A DNA stretch of 64,000 nt, from contig JABSRB010000009.1 in the NCBI GenBank assembly GCA_013215375.1, positions 45,341 to 109,340 on the forward strand. The letters are read 5' to 3'. The position numbers and the translations under genes were made by a program. Source of the DNA: Oceanospirillaceae bacterium. Lineage in GTDB: Bacteria > Pseudomonadota > Gammaproteobacteria > Pseudomonadales > Balneatricaceae. This document shows positions 27,728 through 39,482 of this stretch, piece by piece (the stretch's first letter is position 1; each line of letters starts with the position of its first letter). The notes under the pieces were generated by a model. It was not told the origin of the DNA, did no database searches, and saw only the letters and a program-made list of their open reading frames with translations.

Positions 27728-28386
27728 TAAACAGCCTCCTTCTGTGAGTTTTTACAGATGACAAAATCAGGTGCTTCCACTTGCGACGTATCGAAAGTGC
27801 GTATCAACCAGATCAATCCACCGATGATAAAGAAAGCACTTGGAGGCAGCAGCAGTAAACCATTGCTCATGTACCAACCATCATTGGTTACCAAGGGTAA
27901 AATTTCGAAGCCAAATAGCGTACCCGCGCCAAACAACTCACGGATAAAGCCGACGAACAACAACACCACACCATAGCCCAAACCATTACCGATACCATCT
28001 AAGAATGATGGGATTGGCGGGTTCTTCATCGCGAATGCCTCCGCACGACCCATGACGATACAGTTGGTAATAATCAGACCAACAAACACCGATAACTGCT
28101 TAGAAGTATCGTAGGCAACCGCTTTGAGCACCTGATCGACCACAATAACCAGTGATGCGATAATCGTCATCTGACAGATAATGCGAATCGAGCTGGGCAT
28201 ATGGTTGCGCATCATAGAGACGAACATATTGGAAAATGCCGTGACTATCATTACCGCTAGCGTCATTACCACGGCTGTTTTAAGGTTGGTTGTTACCGCT
28301 AGTGCCGAACAAACACCCAATATTTGCAATGCAATTGGGTTGTTTGAGATTATCGGTTTAACGATCATATCTCTAATTTCAGACAT
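27727..28386 (-). CDS. nqrD: Na+-NQR subunit D
   Basis: 219 aa, six hydrophobic helices. Cysteine motifs [11 protein letters not shown] and [15 protein letters not shown] pair with those of NqrE to bind the intramembrane iron centre. 3 bp downstream of nqrC. Length and motifs match Vibrio NqrD. Confidence 0.97.
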   Translation of the reverse strand: MSEIRDMIVKPIISNNPIALQILGVCSALAVTTNLKTAVVMTLAVMIVTAFSNMFVSMMRNHMPSSIRIICQMTIIASLVIVVDQVLKAVAYDTSKQLSVFVGLIITNCIVMGRAEAFAMKNPPIPSFLDGIGNGLGYGVVLLFVGFIRELFGAGTLFGFEILPLVTNDGWYMSNGLLLLPPSAFFIIGGLIWLIRTFDTSQVEAPDFVICKNSQKEAV

Positions 28387-28389
28387 CGC

Positions 28390-29169
28390 TTAACTCTCCC
28401 CTGCTTTGAGGTTAGATAAATAACCGGCAAAGCCGTTTTTACCCATCCAGAATTGCACTAAATTAGTCACGCCATTACTGGTTAAAGTAGCACCTGATAG
28501 GGCATCTATTTTAAACTCAGCACCCGGTGCAGACTTATCTACCGCACCTTTAACTAGACCAATTTTTGGTTCCATAGAACCTTCTGCATAAATTTTCTTA
28601 CCCGGCCAAAGTGCTTTCCACTTAGGGTTATCCACTTCGCCACCAAGACCTGGCGTTTCACCATGGGTGTAAAAACCAAAACCTACTACAGTATTCAAAT
28701 CGTTCTCTAGCGCTAAGAAGCCATAGAGTGTCGACCAGAGCCCATACCCATGTACGGGAAGAATAACCTTATCTAGCTGACCATCTTTGTTAACCAAAAA
28801 GACAGGCATCACGTTAGCAGTGCGTTTGATAGAGGCAATATCTTCAGAGCGAGTAAGCGCTCTAGAGAGTGACGGCTCTTTCGCTGCGCGCTTTGAATCT
28901 TTGTAACCTTCAGGCTTTTCGACGTACTTACCAGTAGCAAGATTCACATATTTAGTGACGATTTGCTCGGCAAATAATTTCTGTACATCTTTACCAGCGT
29001 AGTCAATTTTAGCCGCAGCTAAAATATTACTCTGCCGATCCAACTCTTTATTTTCTATTTGCATTGGTCTCAGTAAAACCGCCGCGGCGGACACTATCAC
29101 TGAACAGACTACACAAAGTAGTACTGTGACAGTGATGGTTCTGCCAATAGTATCGTTATTAGCTGCCAT
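28390..29169 (-). CDS. nqrC: Na+-NQR subunit C (covalent FMN)
   Basis: 259 aa from [11 protein letters not shown], matching family N-termini; longer upstream frames overlap nqrB further. One N-terminal helix and a periplasmic flavodomain. The ApbE target motif is DALSGAT with FMN expected on T228. [12 protein letters not shown] is also typical. It overlaps nqrB by 11 bp. Confidence 0.96.
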   Translation of the reverse strand: MAANNDTIGRTITVTVLLCVVCSVIVSAAAVLLRPMQIENKELDRQSNILAAAKIDYAGKDVQKLFAEQIVTKYVNLATGKYVEKPEGYKDSKRAAKEPSLSRALTRSEDIASIKRTANVMPVFLVNKDGQLDKVILPVHGYGLWSTLYGFLALENDLNTVVGFGFYTHGETPGLGGEVDNPKWKALWPGKKIYAEGSMEPKIGLVKGAVDKSAPGAEFKIDALSGATLTSNGVTNLVQFWMGKNGFAGYLSNLKAGES

Positions 29170-30367
29170 GACGTAACAACCTCCGCTTAACATTTGCCTG
29201 GACAACGAAGTTATCGATGAGAGGCGCAAATAAGTTACCAAACAATATTGCCAGCATCATGCCCTCAGGGAAGGCGGGGTTGACCACGCGAATCATCACC
29301 ACCATCACCCCAATCAATGCGCCGAAATACCATTTACCAGTATCGGTCATAGATGCAGAAATAGGATCTGTTGCCATAAAGAAGAGACCAAAGGCGAAGC
29401 CACCCAAGACAAAGTGCCAGTAAAAAGGCATCGAGAACATCGGGTTAGATTCAGATCCAATCAAGTTGAATATAATAGTCATCACCACTGTACCGGCCAC
29501 TACACCTGCGATAATTCGCCATGCAGCCAACTTCATGACCACTAGCGCACCGCCACCAATCAAGATAGCTAAAGTCGATACTTCACCTACTGATCCGGGA
29601 ATAGTACCGATAAAGGCATCCCATAAAGTAATGTTCTGAGCGATAATTGCCTCAACACCACCGAGTGCAGCAAGCCCAAGAGGCGTGGCTCCGGTAAAGC
29701 CATCTACCGCTGTCCATACTGCATCACCTGACATTTGTGCAGGATAGGCAAAGAACAAAAAAGCACGTCCGGTCAGCGCAGGGTTTAAGAAGTTCTTGCC
29801 GGTTCCGCCAAACACTTCTTTACCAATCACTACACCAAAACTGATGCCTAGAGCCACTTGCCAAAGCGGAATATCGGGTGGCAATATCAACGCAAACAAG
29901 ATAGAAGTAACAAAGAACCCTTCGTTAACTTCATGACCACGTTTCATCGCAAACAGTACTTCCCAGAAACCACCGACGATGAAAGTCGTCGCATAGATTG
30001 GTAGCCAGTAAATAGCACCGTAAATCATATTATCTAATATGCTGTTAGCATCAAAGCTGGTGAGTGCACCGGCAAGGGCGCCACGCCAACCTGCAGCTTC
30101 AGTCATACCCATAACGTCCATGGCTGTATTAGCCTGTAGACCTAAGTTGTACATACCAAAGAAAACAGCGGGAAAAGTACAAGCCCACACCAAAATCATC
30201 ATGCGCTTTAAATCGACGCCATCACGAACGTGAGCAGCAGCTTTGGTCACATGACCGGGTGTGTAAAAAATGGTATCCGCGGCTTCAAAAAGCGCGTACC
30301 AGTTCTCATATTTGCCGCCTTTGTGGAAGTGCGGCTCCATTTTATCAAGAATATTTCTCAAATTCAT
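29159..30367 (-). CDS. nqrB: Na+-NQR subunit B (covalent FMN, Na+ channel)
   Basis: 402 aa, about ten membrane helices. It carries the Na+ path and a covalent FMN. DGFTGAT (222-228) is the ApbE target with FMN expected on T228; serine is replaced by threonine at the fourth motif position, which is allowed. [21 protein letters not shown] is family-specific. 4 bp from nqrA. Confidence 0.97.
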   Translation of the reverse strand: MNLRNILDKMEPHFHKGGKYENWYALFEAADTIFYTPGHVTKAAAHVRDGVDLKRMMILVWACTFPAVFFGMYNLGLQANTAMDVMGMTEAAGWRGALAGALTSFDANSILDNMIYGAIYWLPIYATTFIVGGFWEVLFAMKRGHEVNEGFFVTSILFALILPPDIPLWQVALGISFGVVIGKEVFGGTGKNFLNPALTGRAFLFFAYPAQMSGDAVWTAVDGFTGATPLGLAALGGVEAIIAQNITLWDAFIGTIPGSVGEVSTLAILIGGGALVVMKLAAWRIIAGVVAGTVVMTIIFNLIGSESNPMFSMPFYWHFVLGGFAFGLFFMATDPISASMTDTGKWYFGALIGVMVVMIRVVNPAFPEGMMLAILFGNLFAPLIDNFVVQANVKRRLLRHGS

Positions 30368-30371
30368 AGGT

Positions 30372-31712
30372 TTAAGCCTCTCTCTCGATGCGTGTTAAAT
30401 TATCGCGAAGAATCGGGCCATACTCGTATTTGCCTGGGCAGGCAAAAGTACAAAGTGCCAAATCTTCTTCATCGAGTTCCAGAGCACCTAGCTCCATTGC
30501 CGATACAATATCACCCGTGACAATGGCACGAAGCAACTGTGTCGGTAATATATCCATTGGCATCAACCGCTCAAACTGCCCTACAGGTAACATAGCGCGT
30601 TCCGAGCCGTTAGTGGTTGTTGAGAAACTGAATCTTTTCGCTTTATTAAGTGCAGAAGTGAAAATATTCAGCACTGAGAATTGATTGGCGCCAGGCACTG
30701 CCCAGCCCATAAACTCACGCTTATCACCTTGCTCAAGGACGGTAATTTGGTTGCTGTAGCATCCTAAATAATCTAATGCTCCAGTTGCGGTGCGCCCGTT
30801 CCAGATAGATCCAGAAATAACACGATTACCCGCGATATCAACACAACCTTCTAACAAGTCACTAATTTTAGCACCCAGTCTAGCTTTTACTAACTGCGGC
30901 TCATTCACCACGGGACCTGCTATAGAGATAATGCGCTCTACAGACAACTGCCCTTGCGTAAATAATTTACCCATAGCCACTACATCTTGGTAACCAATAG
31001 TCCAAACGACATGATCGCGAGATACTGGCTCTAAAAAGTGAATATGAGTACCTACATTACCTGCGGGATGCACCCCTGAAAACTCTTCAACAGTCACGCC
31101 ATCTGCGGATGGAATTTCTGCGCCCGCCGCTTTACAAAGAAAAACTTTGCCAGCAGTCAGTTTCGTTAGCAGCGTTAAACCATTGCTAAAATCTGCTGGG
31201 TTTTCAGCGATAATAACAGCGGGATCAGCCGCTAGAGGGTTAGTATCAATAGCAGTTACAAAGATAGCGGCAGCGGTTGAACCCGCAGCTGGTACTTTAG
31301 AAAATGGACGGGTACGCAATGCGCTCCACAGTCCAGACTCTTGCAATTGTTTGCTTACTTGCTCGCCATTTAGCGCACCAAGCTGTGCGCTTTCGATTTT
31401 ATCAAAAGCGACATATTCTTCTTTTTCATCCACTTCGATAACCACAGATAGCAGCACACGGCGCTCTCCACGGTTTATCTCTATTACAGTACCTGCAGCA
31501 GGCGCTGTAAAATGAACACCTTCGGTTTTCTTGTCAGAAAAGATCAATTGACCGAGTTTAACTCGATCCCCCACCTTGACGGCCATCGTCGGCTTACAGC
31601 CAACGTAGTCAGGGCCACTCACGGCGACCGATCGCACTTGTCTAGACGCAGTAATACTCTGCGCAACAGTGCCTAAAATCGGCAGATCTAGACCTTTGTT
31701 GATCTTGATCAT
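30372..31712 (-). CDS. nqrA: Na+-NQR subunit A
   Basis: 446 aa cytoplasmic subunit implicated in quinone binding. The start [12 protein letters not shown] aligns with known NqrA; an in-frame GTG 9 bp upstream is less likely. [18 protein letters not shown] and [12 protein letters not shown] are hallmark segments. It is first gene of the operon nqrABCDEF-apbE-nqrM. Confidence 0.97.
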   Translation of the reverse strand: MIKINKGLDLPILGTVAQSITASRQVRSVAVSGPDYVGCKPTMAVKVGDRVKLGQLIFSDKKTEGVHFTAPAAGTVIEINRGERRVLLSVVIEVDEKEEYVAFDKIESAQLGALNGEQVSKQLQESGLWSALRTRPFSKVPAAGSTAAAIFVTAIDTNPLAADPAVIIAENPADFSNGLTLLTKLTAGKVFLCKAAGAEIPSADGVTVEEFSGVHPAGNVGTHIHFLEPVSRDHVVWTIGYQDVVAMGKLFTQGQLSVERIISIAGPVVNEPQLVKARLGAKISDLLEGCVDIAGNRVISGSIWNGRTATGALDYLGCYSNQITVLEQGDKREFMGWAVPGANQFSVLNIFTSALNKAKRFSFSTTTNGSERAMLPVGQFERLMPMDILPTQLLRAIVTGDIVSAMELGALELDEEDLALCTFACPGKYEYGPILRDNLTRIEREA

Positions 31713-32117
31713 ACACTTCACCCAATCACGATTATTATATTTTAAGAAGATATTGCTGGCCTGCGCTTGAATTATAATTAATTCCTGCCACGCAGTGTTT
31801 ATTATTTATACGACAACAACATTTCCCACCAAAAAACTTGTCGATTATACATGAGCTTAGACTCTCTATCATAGTTAGCTTAGTCAATAATTCAAAAAAA
31901 AGTCATTTAAAACGATATTTTTTAAACCTTTCACAGGAATCAAACATCACCGCTTACTCATAGCTTAAACTTTATTCAAAATCTCGAAGCCCTCTAACCA
32001 CCTAGCACTTCAACTAAATAGCGATGCTTTCGCTGATAAGTTTGATCTTAATAAGCAGGCCACTATCAAACAAAGAAAACACTAGCACACAGACAATCTA
32101 AACAAAAACACAGGCAC
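31713..32117. other. nqr promoter region
   Basis: About 400 bp, AT-rich, between aspS and nqrA, both on the minus strand. It should contain the nqr promoter. A TATAAT on the minus strand lies about 55-65 bp before nqrA but lacks a convincing -35. No repeat copies or other genes seen. Confidence 0.4.
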
Positions 32118-32147
32118 AAAAAAGCCCGATCCTAAGATCGGGCTTTT
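32118..32147 (-). terminator. Intrinsic terminator of aspS
   Basis: GCCCGATC-CTAA-GATCGGGC, a perfect 8-bp stem followed on the minus strand by T6. It lies about 30 nt after the aspS stop. Confidence 0.88.
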
Positions 32148-32175
32148 GCATATACAACAAGCACTAAAACAAAAT

Positions 32176-33945
32176 TTAGATCTTTATTTTCTCACGCAAC
32201 TTGATATTTAGCTCTTTAAGCTGCTCATTACTGACAACCCCTGGCGCATTAGTCAGCGGGCAAGCCGCTGTTTGCGTTTTGGGAAAGGCAATAACTTCAC
32301 GAATAGAATCTGTGCCTGTCATCAACATAATCAGGCGATCTAAACCAAATGCCAAGCCACCGTGCGGAGGCGCACCGAATTTAAGTGCGTTAAGCAAGAA
32401 GCCAAATTTCTCTTCAGCCTCTTCATCTGAAATACCTAGACATCTAAACACAGCTTTCTGCATATCGCCTTGATGAATACGAATAGATCCTCCACCAAGC
32501 TCACAACCATTTAACACCATATCGTAAGCAATAGACTGTGCGGCGAGTGGGTCAGCCTCTAACTCTGCTGCTGTACAGCTAGGCGCTGTAAACGGATGAT
32601 GGATAGCAGTTATACCGCCATCAGAGGTTTTTTCAAACATCGGCCAATCAACCACCCAAAGCGGCGCCCACTCACAGGTAAGCATATTGAGATCAACACC
32701 GACCTTATTACGTAGCGCACCGAGCGCCTCGTTAACAACATTAGTTTTATCAGCACCAAAGAACACTAGATCGCCATCTTTAGCATCCAGACGCGCCATG
32801 ATCTTCATAGCCACTTCTTCGCCCAGGAACTTAACAATTGGCGACTGCAGCCCCTGTGCACCTTTAGCCAAATCATTAACTTTGATCCAAGCTAAACCAC
32901 GCGCACCGTAGATACTGACAAACTTAGTGTACTCGTCAATCAACTTGCGGGTTAGCGTAGCACCACCTGGTACTTTCAGCGCAGCAACACGCGAGTCAGC
33001 ATCATTAGCAGGGCCGGCAAACACTTTAAACTCGATATCGGCCATCAAATCACCAACATCAACTAATTCCATAGGGTTACGCAAATCCGGTTTGTCTGAA
33101 CCAAAACGCAACATTGCATCAGCGTAAGTCATACGTGGAAACTCACCCAAATCAACACTGAGCTTTTCCTGGAACAAACCGCTGATCATTTTCTCCGTGA
33201 CGGCCATGATCTCATCTTGATCCATGAACGACATTTCGATATCGATCTGAGTAAACTCAGGCTGACGGTCAGCACGCAAATCTTCATCACGGAAACATCT
33301 GGCAATTTGATAGTACCTATCAAAACCAGACACCATCAATAACTGCTTAAACAACTGCGGTGATTGTGGCAAAGCAAAGAAACTACCTTCATGGGTACGC
33401 GAAGGCACAATGTAATCACGAGCTCCCTCTGGGGTAGCACGGGTTAAAATGGGCGTTTCTATATCTAAGAAGCCATTAGTGTCTAAATAATTTCTAATGT
33501 AAGAGCTAACCTGAGCACGCAAACGCAATTTCTGCTGCATTTCCGGGCGTCGCAAATCCATGAAACGATTCTTTAAACGTACCTCTTCACTGACTTGCTG
33601 ATGGTCATCTAACTGGAACGGTGGTGTCTCAGATTTATTAAGCACAATCAGCTCTTTACCCAGCACTTCAATCTCACCGGTGCCCATCTCAGGATTCACC
33701 GTGCCATTAGGACGATTACGCACTAAACCTTTAATTTCGATGACGTATTCATTACGCACAGAATCAGCAATGGCAAAACTTTCTGCACGATCTGGATCAA
33801 AGACAACTTGAACTATACCTTCGCGATCTCGAACATCTAAAAAAATGACTCCACCGTGATCTCTACGACGGTGAACCCAGCCCACCAGTGTAATCTCTTC
33901 ACCAACTTGTTGTACTCTCAAGTCGCCGCAATAATGGCTGCGCAT
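32176..33945 (-). CDS. aspS: Aspartyl-tRNA synthetase
   Basis: 589 aa class IIb synthetase, E. coli 590. N-terminal OB-fold anticodon domain ([20 protein letters not shown]), class II motif 2 ([19 protein letters not shown]), an inserted GAD domain, and motif 3 ([12 protein letters not shown]). It charges tRNA-Asp, and possibly tRNA-Asn too; gatCAB are not in view. 123 bp after the FmdB gene. Confidence 0.97.
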   Translation of the reverse strand: MRSHYCGDLRVQQVGEEITLVGWVHRRRDHGGVIFLDVRDREGIVQVVFDPDRAESFAIADSVRNEYVIEIKGLVRNRPNGTVNPEMGTGEIEVLGKELIVLNKSETPPFQLDDHQQVSEEVRLKNRFMDLRRPEMQQKLRLRAQVSSYIRNYLDTNGFLDIETPILTRATPEGARDYIVPSRTHEGSFFALPQSPQLFKQLLMVSGFDRYYQIARCFRDEDLRADRQPEFTQIDIEMSFMDQDEIMAVTEKMISGLFQEKLSVDLGEFPRMTYADAMLRFGSDKPDLRNPMELVDVGDLMADIEFKVFAGPANDADSRVAALKVPGGATLTRKLIDEYTKFVSIYGARGLAWIKVNDLAKGAQGLQSPIVKFLGEEVAMKIMARLDAKDGDLVFFGADKTNVVNEALGALRNKVGVDLNMLTCEWAPLWVVDWPMFEKTSDGGITAIHHPFTAPSCTAAELEADPLAAQSIAYDMVLNGCELGGGSIRIHQGDMQKAVFRCLGISDEEAEEKFGFLLNALKFGAPPHGGLAFGLDRLIMLMTGTDSIREVIAFPKTQTAACPLTNAPGVVSNEQLKELNIKLREKIKI

Positions 33946-34068
33946 AATCTATTCCTATTGATAAAATCTAAATTTATTGTTGGGATTGCCACTCCTGCTT
34001 AACTGCAACAGGACTGAATCTAAATACTGTTATTTAACGCCCATCTTTACTTAGATAGGACGCAGAGC

Positions 34069-34410
34069 TTAATCGCTTTTACTAGCAGAAGCTGTACTGC
34101 TGCTAGCTTTATCACTGCTCACGTTACTACTGCTCGCGGCACTATCACCATTGGTGCTTTTAGCTGCCTTATTCTCTGAGCCGCCACTGCTATTTTCATC
34201 ACCAGTAGAGGCCAAATTCTTCTTTTTCCCGGTCTTAAAGTCGGTTTCATACCAACCACTTCCCCCGAGACGAAACGCTGGCGCAGAGACTTGTTTGGTT
34301 ACTTTGTTACCTTTACATGAAAGACAATCGGGTGCGGGCGCATCACTTTTGAGTAATAATTTTTCAAATTTATGCCCACACTCATCGCAGGCAAAGTCAA
34401 AAATAGGCAT
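34069..34410 (-). CDS. FmdB-family zinc ribbon protein
   Basis: 113 aa. The N-terminal MPIFDFACDECGHKFEKLL and later DCLSCKG give two CxxC pairs of a zinc ribbon, then GSGWYETDFK. The last 45 residues are low-complexity Ser/Ala/Asp/Lys. FmdB-like proteins commonly sit beside aspS in gammaproteobacteria, as here. Role unknown, perhaps regulatory. GGACAAATAA precedes the ATG. Confidence 0.88.
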   Translation of the reverse strand: MPIFDFACDECGHKFEKLLLKSDAPAPDCLSCKGNKVTKQVSAPAFRLGGSGWYETDFKTGKKKNLASTGDENSSGGSENKAAKSTNGDSAASSSNVSSDKASSSTASASKSD

Positions 34411-34624
34411 TTATTTGTCCAGAATATTCAAAGCGGCAAATTATACCTCAATAATACGTGTTTGTGTGTGTTTCGATAACAAAATCACCAGGGCGCTGTC
34501 CGAGAACTGCAATCGTAGCAAGACCCATACTATTTTAGGATAATTAGCGTTATTTTTAACCAAATGACATTAATCATTGTAGACTAGCCCACCGCCAGAC
34601 AGCCTTCTTTAGACAACGCACCCC

Positions 34625-35071
34625 TCACACTACTGGCGTAAAGCTCAACTTAGCTTCTAATAACGCATTGACCTTAACGCGAATACTTTCAATTTCACCC
34701 TCCGTATATGGTTGCAGCGACTGCTTCCCCCATACTGGTGCAGGCCAGGCCACATCTGTGTCATAGCGCACAATGTGATGCACATGTAATTGCTTAACCA
34801 CATTGCCTAATGCCGCCACATTCATTTTTGTAGCATTAAAGCCATCTGCTAGCGCCGCACTTAAATCACATGACTCATCCATCATTTGTACACGGTCCTG
34901 CAAGGACAGATGATACAGCTCATAAGTTTCAGCCCTACGAGGCACTAACACAAACCAGGGAAACTGCTTATCGTTAATCAATAACAACCGACAAAGAGGC
35001 AATTCGCCCAAGAAAATACTATCCCTCTCTAGCTGCGTATCTAATACAAATTCTATTTCTAACTCATCCAT
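34625..35071 (-). CDS. HIT-domain protein
   Basis: 148 aa. The histidine triad region reads QLHVHHIVRYDTD with WPAPVWGK after it, the pattern of the small proteobacterial HIT family; upstream FPWFVLVPRRAETYELYHL is the nucleotide-binding sheet. Such proteins hydrolyse or transfer nucleoside phosphate groups; the substrate is unknown. Confidence 0.87.
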   Translation of the reverse strand: MDELEIEFVLDTQLERDSIFLGELPLCRLLLINDKQFPWFVLVPRRAETYELYHLSLQDRVQMMDESCDLSAALADGFNATKMNVAALGNVVKQLHVHHIVRYDTDVAWPAPVWGKQSLQPYTEGEIESIRVKVNALLEAKLSFTPVV

Positions 35072-35291
35072 AACACCACCTCATCAAAACACTTCAAACA
35101 GCACGAAAGCTACCAAATATGAATTAGGCATCAGCTAATACTCACGCCATAAAAACCACCGCCTGCCCTACTCTTGATAAATAACTTGCTAAAAGCTACT
35201 GCTAGCCTGATAATTTTACGCGCAGTTGCCTGCAATTCCCACGAATACTGATATTTTCTTTGCATAACAACACTTAATAGAAGAGCCCTGA

Positions 35292-36464
35292 ATGAGTTTT
35301 GACGTCAAAATACTGGATAGCATCCACCAAATCAGCCCTCAAGACTGGAATAAAGTTTGCACGATACACTACCCTTTTATTCGCCATGAATTTTTAGCTG
35401 CACTGGAAGACAGTCACTGCACTAGCGCTGCAACAGGCTGGATACCTTATCACTTATGTATTTTCCAACAACATACACTCATTTGCATCATGCCCATGTA
35501 TCAAAAAACCAACTCTAATGGAGAGTATGTATTCGACTGGGATTGGGCCGATGCCTATGCAAGAAATGAAATACCCTACTACCCTAAACTACTCACAGCA
35601 ATACCCTTTAGCCCATGTTATGGACCCCGTATCGCCAGCTTAATCCCTATCGAAGAACTGCTACCGACGATCTTTAAAACCATCCGCTCTCTGTGTGATG
35701 AACAAGGCTTTTCAAGCTGGCACGGCCTCTTTATCCCCAAGCAGCAGATCCCCGCTCTAGAGCAGCAAAAGCTCCTCACCCGGCAGGGACTGCAATATCA
35801 CTGGCACAATGACAACTACTTAAATTTTGAGCATTACCTAGCCAGCTTCACCTCTCGAAAACGCAAGGGCATCAAACGCGAACGAAGAAAAGTTAAAGAG
35901 CAAAACGTCTGCATAAGCGCTGTTGAAGGACCGCAAGTAGATAACGTATTACTCAGAGAGTTCTATCACTGCTACCACCTTACTTATTTAAAGCGCGGGC
36001 GGCAGGGTTATTTAAATGAAGTCTTTTTTAAAAACTTACTGGACAGCATCCCCGAGCAGATTGTGCTTTTTATCGCCACTCACCAAGAAAAAACAGTGGC
36101 CTGCGCCTGGTGCTTTAAAAACACTAGCACAGAGAACTCAGCGCTTTACGGACGATACTGGGGCTGTTTAGAGGATTTTGATAATTTACATTTTGAAACT
36201 TGTTATTACCAGGGTCTAGAATATTGTATTGAACACAACATACAACGCTTTGACCCAGGCGCTCAAGGAGAGCATAAAATATCACGTGGCTTTGCGCCTA
36301 TCACCACTTACTCAAGTCACTACATTCAGCATCCGCAATTTCGTGATGCTATTGCAGACTTCCTTGAAAGAGAGATATCTGCAATAGGCGAGTACAAGCT
36401 GCAATTAAACAGCTTATTACCTTTTAAAGACAAAGCTCAGTGTAGCGATATAGAACCAGTTTAA
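35292..36464 (+). CDS. GNAT-fold FemAB-like acyltransferase (DUF482/COG3146)
   Basis: 390 aa. Family segments are [67 protein letters not shown] and [17 protein letters not shown]. It is annotated in databases as peptidoglycan biosynthesis/acyltransferase-like, with no tested function that I can name. It converges with ttcA and their stop regions overlap by 4 bp. Confidence 0.85.
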   Translation: MSFDVKILDSIHQISPQDWNKVCTIHYPFIRHEFLAALEDSHCTSAATGWIPYHLCIFQQHTLICIMPMYQKTNSNGEYVFDWDWADAYARNEIPYYPKLLTAIPFSPCYGPRIASLIPIEELLPTIFKTIRSLCDEQGFSSWHGLFIPKQQIPALEQQKLLTRQGLQYHWHNDNYLNFEHYLASFTSRKRKGIKRERRKVKEQNVCISAVEGPQVDNVLLREFYHCYHLTYLKRGRQGYLNEVFFKNLLDSIPEQIVLFIATHQEKTVACAWCFKNTSTENSALYGRYWGCLEDFDNLHFETCYYQGLEYCIEHNIQRFDPGAQGEHKISRGFAPITTYSSHYIQHPQFRDAIADFLEREISAIGEYKLQLNSLLPFKDKAQCSDIEPV

Positions 36465-37393
36465 GACAAGCTAAGCGCTTCAATTATTTGTACTGGATTT
36501 GCCCTTGGCCGGCTTTTATTAACTTGCTGGGAGGCGGCATGCTCGAATTCGGGACGCTCCTCAGTACGGTCTATTTGCAAGGTTTCAAAATCAAATAACT
36601 CCCTGTCCGACAACTGGCTCGGCGCAACATTTTGCATAGCGCCAAAAACACTCTCAATGCGCCCGGGCTGATCTACCTCCCACTGCGCCAGCATCGCTTT
36701 GATGTTTTGACGCTGCAGATTCTCCTGAGAACCACATAAGTTGCAGGGAATAATGGGAAACTCTCGATAACTAGCGTACTCGATAATGTCTTTTTCCCGC
36801 GCATAAGCCAGCGGTCTTATCACAATGTTGCGACCATCATCTGAACGCAGCTTCGGCGGCATGCCCGCCATACGCCCGCCGTGAAACATGTTCAAGAATA
36901 ACGTCTCAATGATGTCATCTTTGTGATGCCCTAAAGCTATTTTGTTAGCGTTAATCTCCTCGGCAAACGCATACAAAGTACCACGGCGTAACCGCGAGCA
37001 AAGCCCACAAGTTTTCTTGCCCTCGGGGATTTTACTACGCACCACCGAGTAGGTATCACGCTCCACAATATAGTATTCAATATCTAGCTTTTCTAAATAC
37101 TCAGGTAAAATATGCTCGGGGAACCCCGGTTGTTTTTGATCGAGGTTGACCGCAATCAATTCAAAATTCACCGGCGCATTACGCTGCAAACTGATTAGCA
37201 AATCCAACATTGCATAAGAGTCTTTGCCACCAGAGAGACAGACCATAATACGGTCCCCCTCTTCAATCATTTTATAGTCTACCACTGCCCGACCTACGTC
37301 ACGACGCAGCTTTTTTTGCACTTTATTAAACGCGCGCTTGGCTTGATCATTAACCGATTCACCAGCTTGCGCCTGAGATGTATTTTGACTCAT
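36461..37393 (-). CDS. ttcA: tRNA 2-thiocytidine(32) synthetase
   Basis: 310 aa. PP-loop [13 protein letters not shown] activates C32 of certain tRNAs by adenylation. [10 protein letters not shown] and [13 protein letters not shown] supply the cysteines that bind the catalytic iron-sulfur cluster. [19 protein letters not shown] is also conserved. It follows miaE by 29 bp on the same strand, forming a tRNA-anticodon-loop modification pair. Confidence 0.96.
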   Translation of the reverse strand: MSQNTSQAQAGESVNDQAKRAFNKVQKKLRRDVGRAVVDYKMIEEGDRIMVCLSGGKDSYAMLDLLISLQRNAPVNFELIAVNLDQKQPGFPEHILPEYLEKLDIEYYIVERDTYSVVRSKIPEGKKTCGLCSRLRRGTLYAFAEEINANKIALGHHKDDIIETLFLNMFHGGRMAGMPPKLRSDDGRNIVIRPLAYAREKDIIEYASYREFPIIPCNLCGSQENLQRQNIKAMLAQWEVDQPGRIESVFGAMQNVAPSQLSDRELFDFETLQIDRTEERPEFEHAASQQVNKSRPRANPVQIIEALSLS

Positions 37394-37422
37394 AGGATTA
37401 TCTTTTTAAATTATGTTTATGT

Positions 37423-38052
37423 CTAAGCGGGCACAACCGCTTCGTCGCTTAGTACTGGAATACCACTGTGAAAGCGAAACTCAGTATCCTCGCTCAATAT
37501 CAGCTCTTTCTCCAAGACTCTAAACTCTTCGATACGTTCATCGATTGGCGCAGCGGCATACTCTTGTGCCAGCGCCAAATAGTCTTGGTAGTGCCGCCCC
37601 TCTGATTTAAGCAAGGAGGTATAAAACTTCTCCAACTCCTCATCGAGAAAAGGTGCCAGCTTAGCAAAACGCTCACAGGAACGCGCCTCGACGAAAGCAC
37701 CGATAATCAAAACATCAACCAGTCTCTGTGGCTCATGAGTCGCGACAATTTTTCGCATTCCCGCAGCGTAGCCGGAGGCGCTTAAATGCACATACTCAAT
37801 ACCTCTAGACTCCATTAACGCCAACACTTGCTCAAAATGAATCAACTCTTCACGGGCTAAACGCGACATTTTTTTCAGCAAGTCGGGCTTATCAACGTAG
37901 CGAAACATCAGCGTCATAGCAGTAGATGCGGCTTTTTTCTCACAGTGAGCATGATCTATTAACATCAGCGACTGCTGGGTTAAGGCAACATCTATCCATG
38001 CCTGAGGCGTCTCACAAGGCAAAAATTGTTTGATCTCTTCAAGTGCTGTCAT
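37423..38052 (-). CDS. miaE: tRNA 2-methylthio-N6-isopentenyladenosine(37) hydroxylase
   Basis: 209 aa diiron ferritin-like protein. It uses O2 to hydroxylate ms2i6A37. Iron ligands are seen in DHAHCEKKAA, REELIHFEQV (ExxH), FVEARSCERF and SEGRHYQDY (ExxH). Pairing with ttcA supports the assignment. It is the first gene of the pair. Confidence 0.92.
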   Translation of the reverse strand: MTALEEIKQFLPCETPQAWIDVALTQQSLMLIDHAHCEKKAASTAMTLMFRYVDKPDLLKKMSRLAREELIHFEQVLALMESRGIEYVHLSASGYAAGMRKIVATHEPQRLVDVLIIGAFVEARSCERFAKLAPFLDEELEKFYTSLLKSEGRHYQDYLALAQEYAAAPIDERIEEFRVLEKELILSEDTEFRFHSGIPVLSDEAVVPA

Positions 38053-38148
38053 TATCTATCCTTTTTAAGAAGGCAGGCATTATACGCAGAGAGACCAATA
38101 GAGTCCAAAGTTGTTGTTCAATAATAGATAATTGAGGTCAGGTTAAAA

Positions 38149-38400
38149 TTAAGTATCGCTCTTCCTCCAACCTAACGGCCTACCTCGTTTTCCTTTCATC
38201 ATTCTTCGCCCGGTCAACGCCTCTATCTCCTGCTTGAATTTGTCACTGCCTATAGCCAATCCACTGTTGGTGTTAAGGCGTATTTCAGTTAGCCGTTCTG
38301 GGTTTAAGTACTGCTTAAACAAATCTCGATATCGATGTTATCTCTCTGCCTTATTTTTACCTAAAGCCATATATAAAAGGTGCGAGATGATTGGGGCAGA
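38149..38400 (-). pseudogene. Remnant of a REP-associated tyrosine transposase (RAYT)
   Basis: Reading the minus strand, LYMALGKNKAER is followed by an in-frame TAA (38338-38340), then HRYRDLFKQYLNPERL, SGLAIGSDKFKQEIEALTGRR and a basic tail ending KRGRPLGW. This is the C-terminal third of the TnpA_REP/RAYT family. The stop sits where homologues usually have a glutamine, so CAA to TAA explains it. Upstream sequence toward 38520 no longer reads as the family and the HUH catalytic part is lost. About 190 bp to 38700 hold nothing else recognised. Confidence 0.72.
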
Positions 38401-38707
38401 AATAATTGGGATTAGGCTAAAATCACCACTAGAGGATAGACAAGGTTTAACACAACTGATTAAGAAAAATAGCAGAACAGGAAAACATAGGAACATTGAC
38501 TATAAATGAACGCAATAAATTACAGACATCAAGTAGGATCACTAACAGCAAGGCAAACAGCAGCATAAATTATGTATTAACTTAAGCGCTGCCGTTTACA
38601 GCCCGCGGTAATCCTCGATAGCTTTAAGTAATTATCTTAGCTGTTTTCCAGAGAATTGCAGGCCGTAGCTCAACAGGGAGAAACTGGCACCTCATGTTAA
38701 ACTTGGA

Positions 38708-39463
38708 TTAATTTAGCCCGCCTGAGACATTGATACTATCCCCAGTACTAAAAGAGGCACGCTCTGAAAGCAGCCAACAAATTGCCTCTGCCACCTCAGA
38801 GGGGTCACCACCACGGCCCATTGGCAAGCCTTCTTTTACGCGATTAACGCGATCAGGCTCGCCGCCATCACTATGCATGTCTGTATAAATAAGACCCGGG
38901 CGCACTGCATTCACCCTAACACCCTCACGACTGACCTCTTTAGCTAACCCTTTAGTGAATGTATCGATAGCACCTTTGCTCGCCGCATAATCTAAGTATT
39001 CATTGGGAGAGCCTGTGAGCGCTGCCAAAGAGGATACATTCACAATACTGCCTCCTGCCCCGCCATGCTTGAAGGCCATTCGCAACACAGCCTCGCGGGC
39101 GCAAATAAAACTACCGCCCACATTAACAGCAAACATTTTGAGTAATCTAGCACTACTGACCTGCTCAACATTGAGTTGCGGCATCATCAAAGCAGCATTG
39201 TTAACTAACGCGGTTACTGGCCCCAGCTCTTTATCCATCGCCCGGAACATTTTAACCACCCCAGCTTCATCAGCAACATCCGCTTGATACAACATACAGC
39301 GAACTCCAAACGCCAATACTTGAGCTTGCACTTCAATAGCTTGCTGTTGATTCGACAAATAATTAATGCATAAGTCATAACCACGCTCAGCCAGCATAAG
39401 GGAAGTTGCACGGCCAATACCGCGGCTACCTCCCGTCACTAAAGCAATAGGCCTTGCCGTCAT
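38708..39463 (-). CDS. SDR-family oxidoreductase (YgfF-like)
   Basis: 251 aa. Cofactor motif VTGGSRGIGRA (TGxxxGxG), NNAA, catalytic serine in NVSSLAALTGS and YAASK (Y-x3-K). VRPGLIYTDMHSDGGEPDRV strongly resembles E. coli YgfF, a predicted glucose/ribitol-type dehydrogenase. The start at 39463 has AGGAG upstream. It lies 19 bp after metA, so co-transcription is likely, though the metabolic link is unclear. Confidence 0.88.
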   Translation of the reverse strand: MTARPIALVTGGSRGIGRATSLMLAERGYDLCINYLSNQQQAIEVQAQVLAFGVRCMLYQADVADEAGVVKMFRAMDKELGPVTALVNNAALMMPQLNVEQVSSARLLKMFAVNVGGSFICAREAVLRMAFKHGGAGGSIVNVSSLAALTGSPNEYLDYAASKGAIDTFTKGLAKEVSREGVRVNAVRPGLIYTDMHSDGGEPDRVNRVKEGLPMGRGGDPSEVAEAICWLLSERASFSTGDSINVSGGLN

Positions 39464-39482
39464 ATCTGTCTCCTTTACCGAC

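Noticed and set aside
38234-38509. 91-codon plus-strand open frame
   Set aside because: It lies antisense to the RAYT remnant, whose reading gives a clear family match; the plus frame gives none.
38660-38708. tRNA-like string (GTAGCTCAACAGGGAGA)
   Set aside because: It resembles a D-arm, but no anticodon stem, T-arm or closing acceptor stem can be formed around it.
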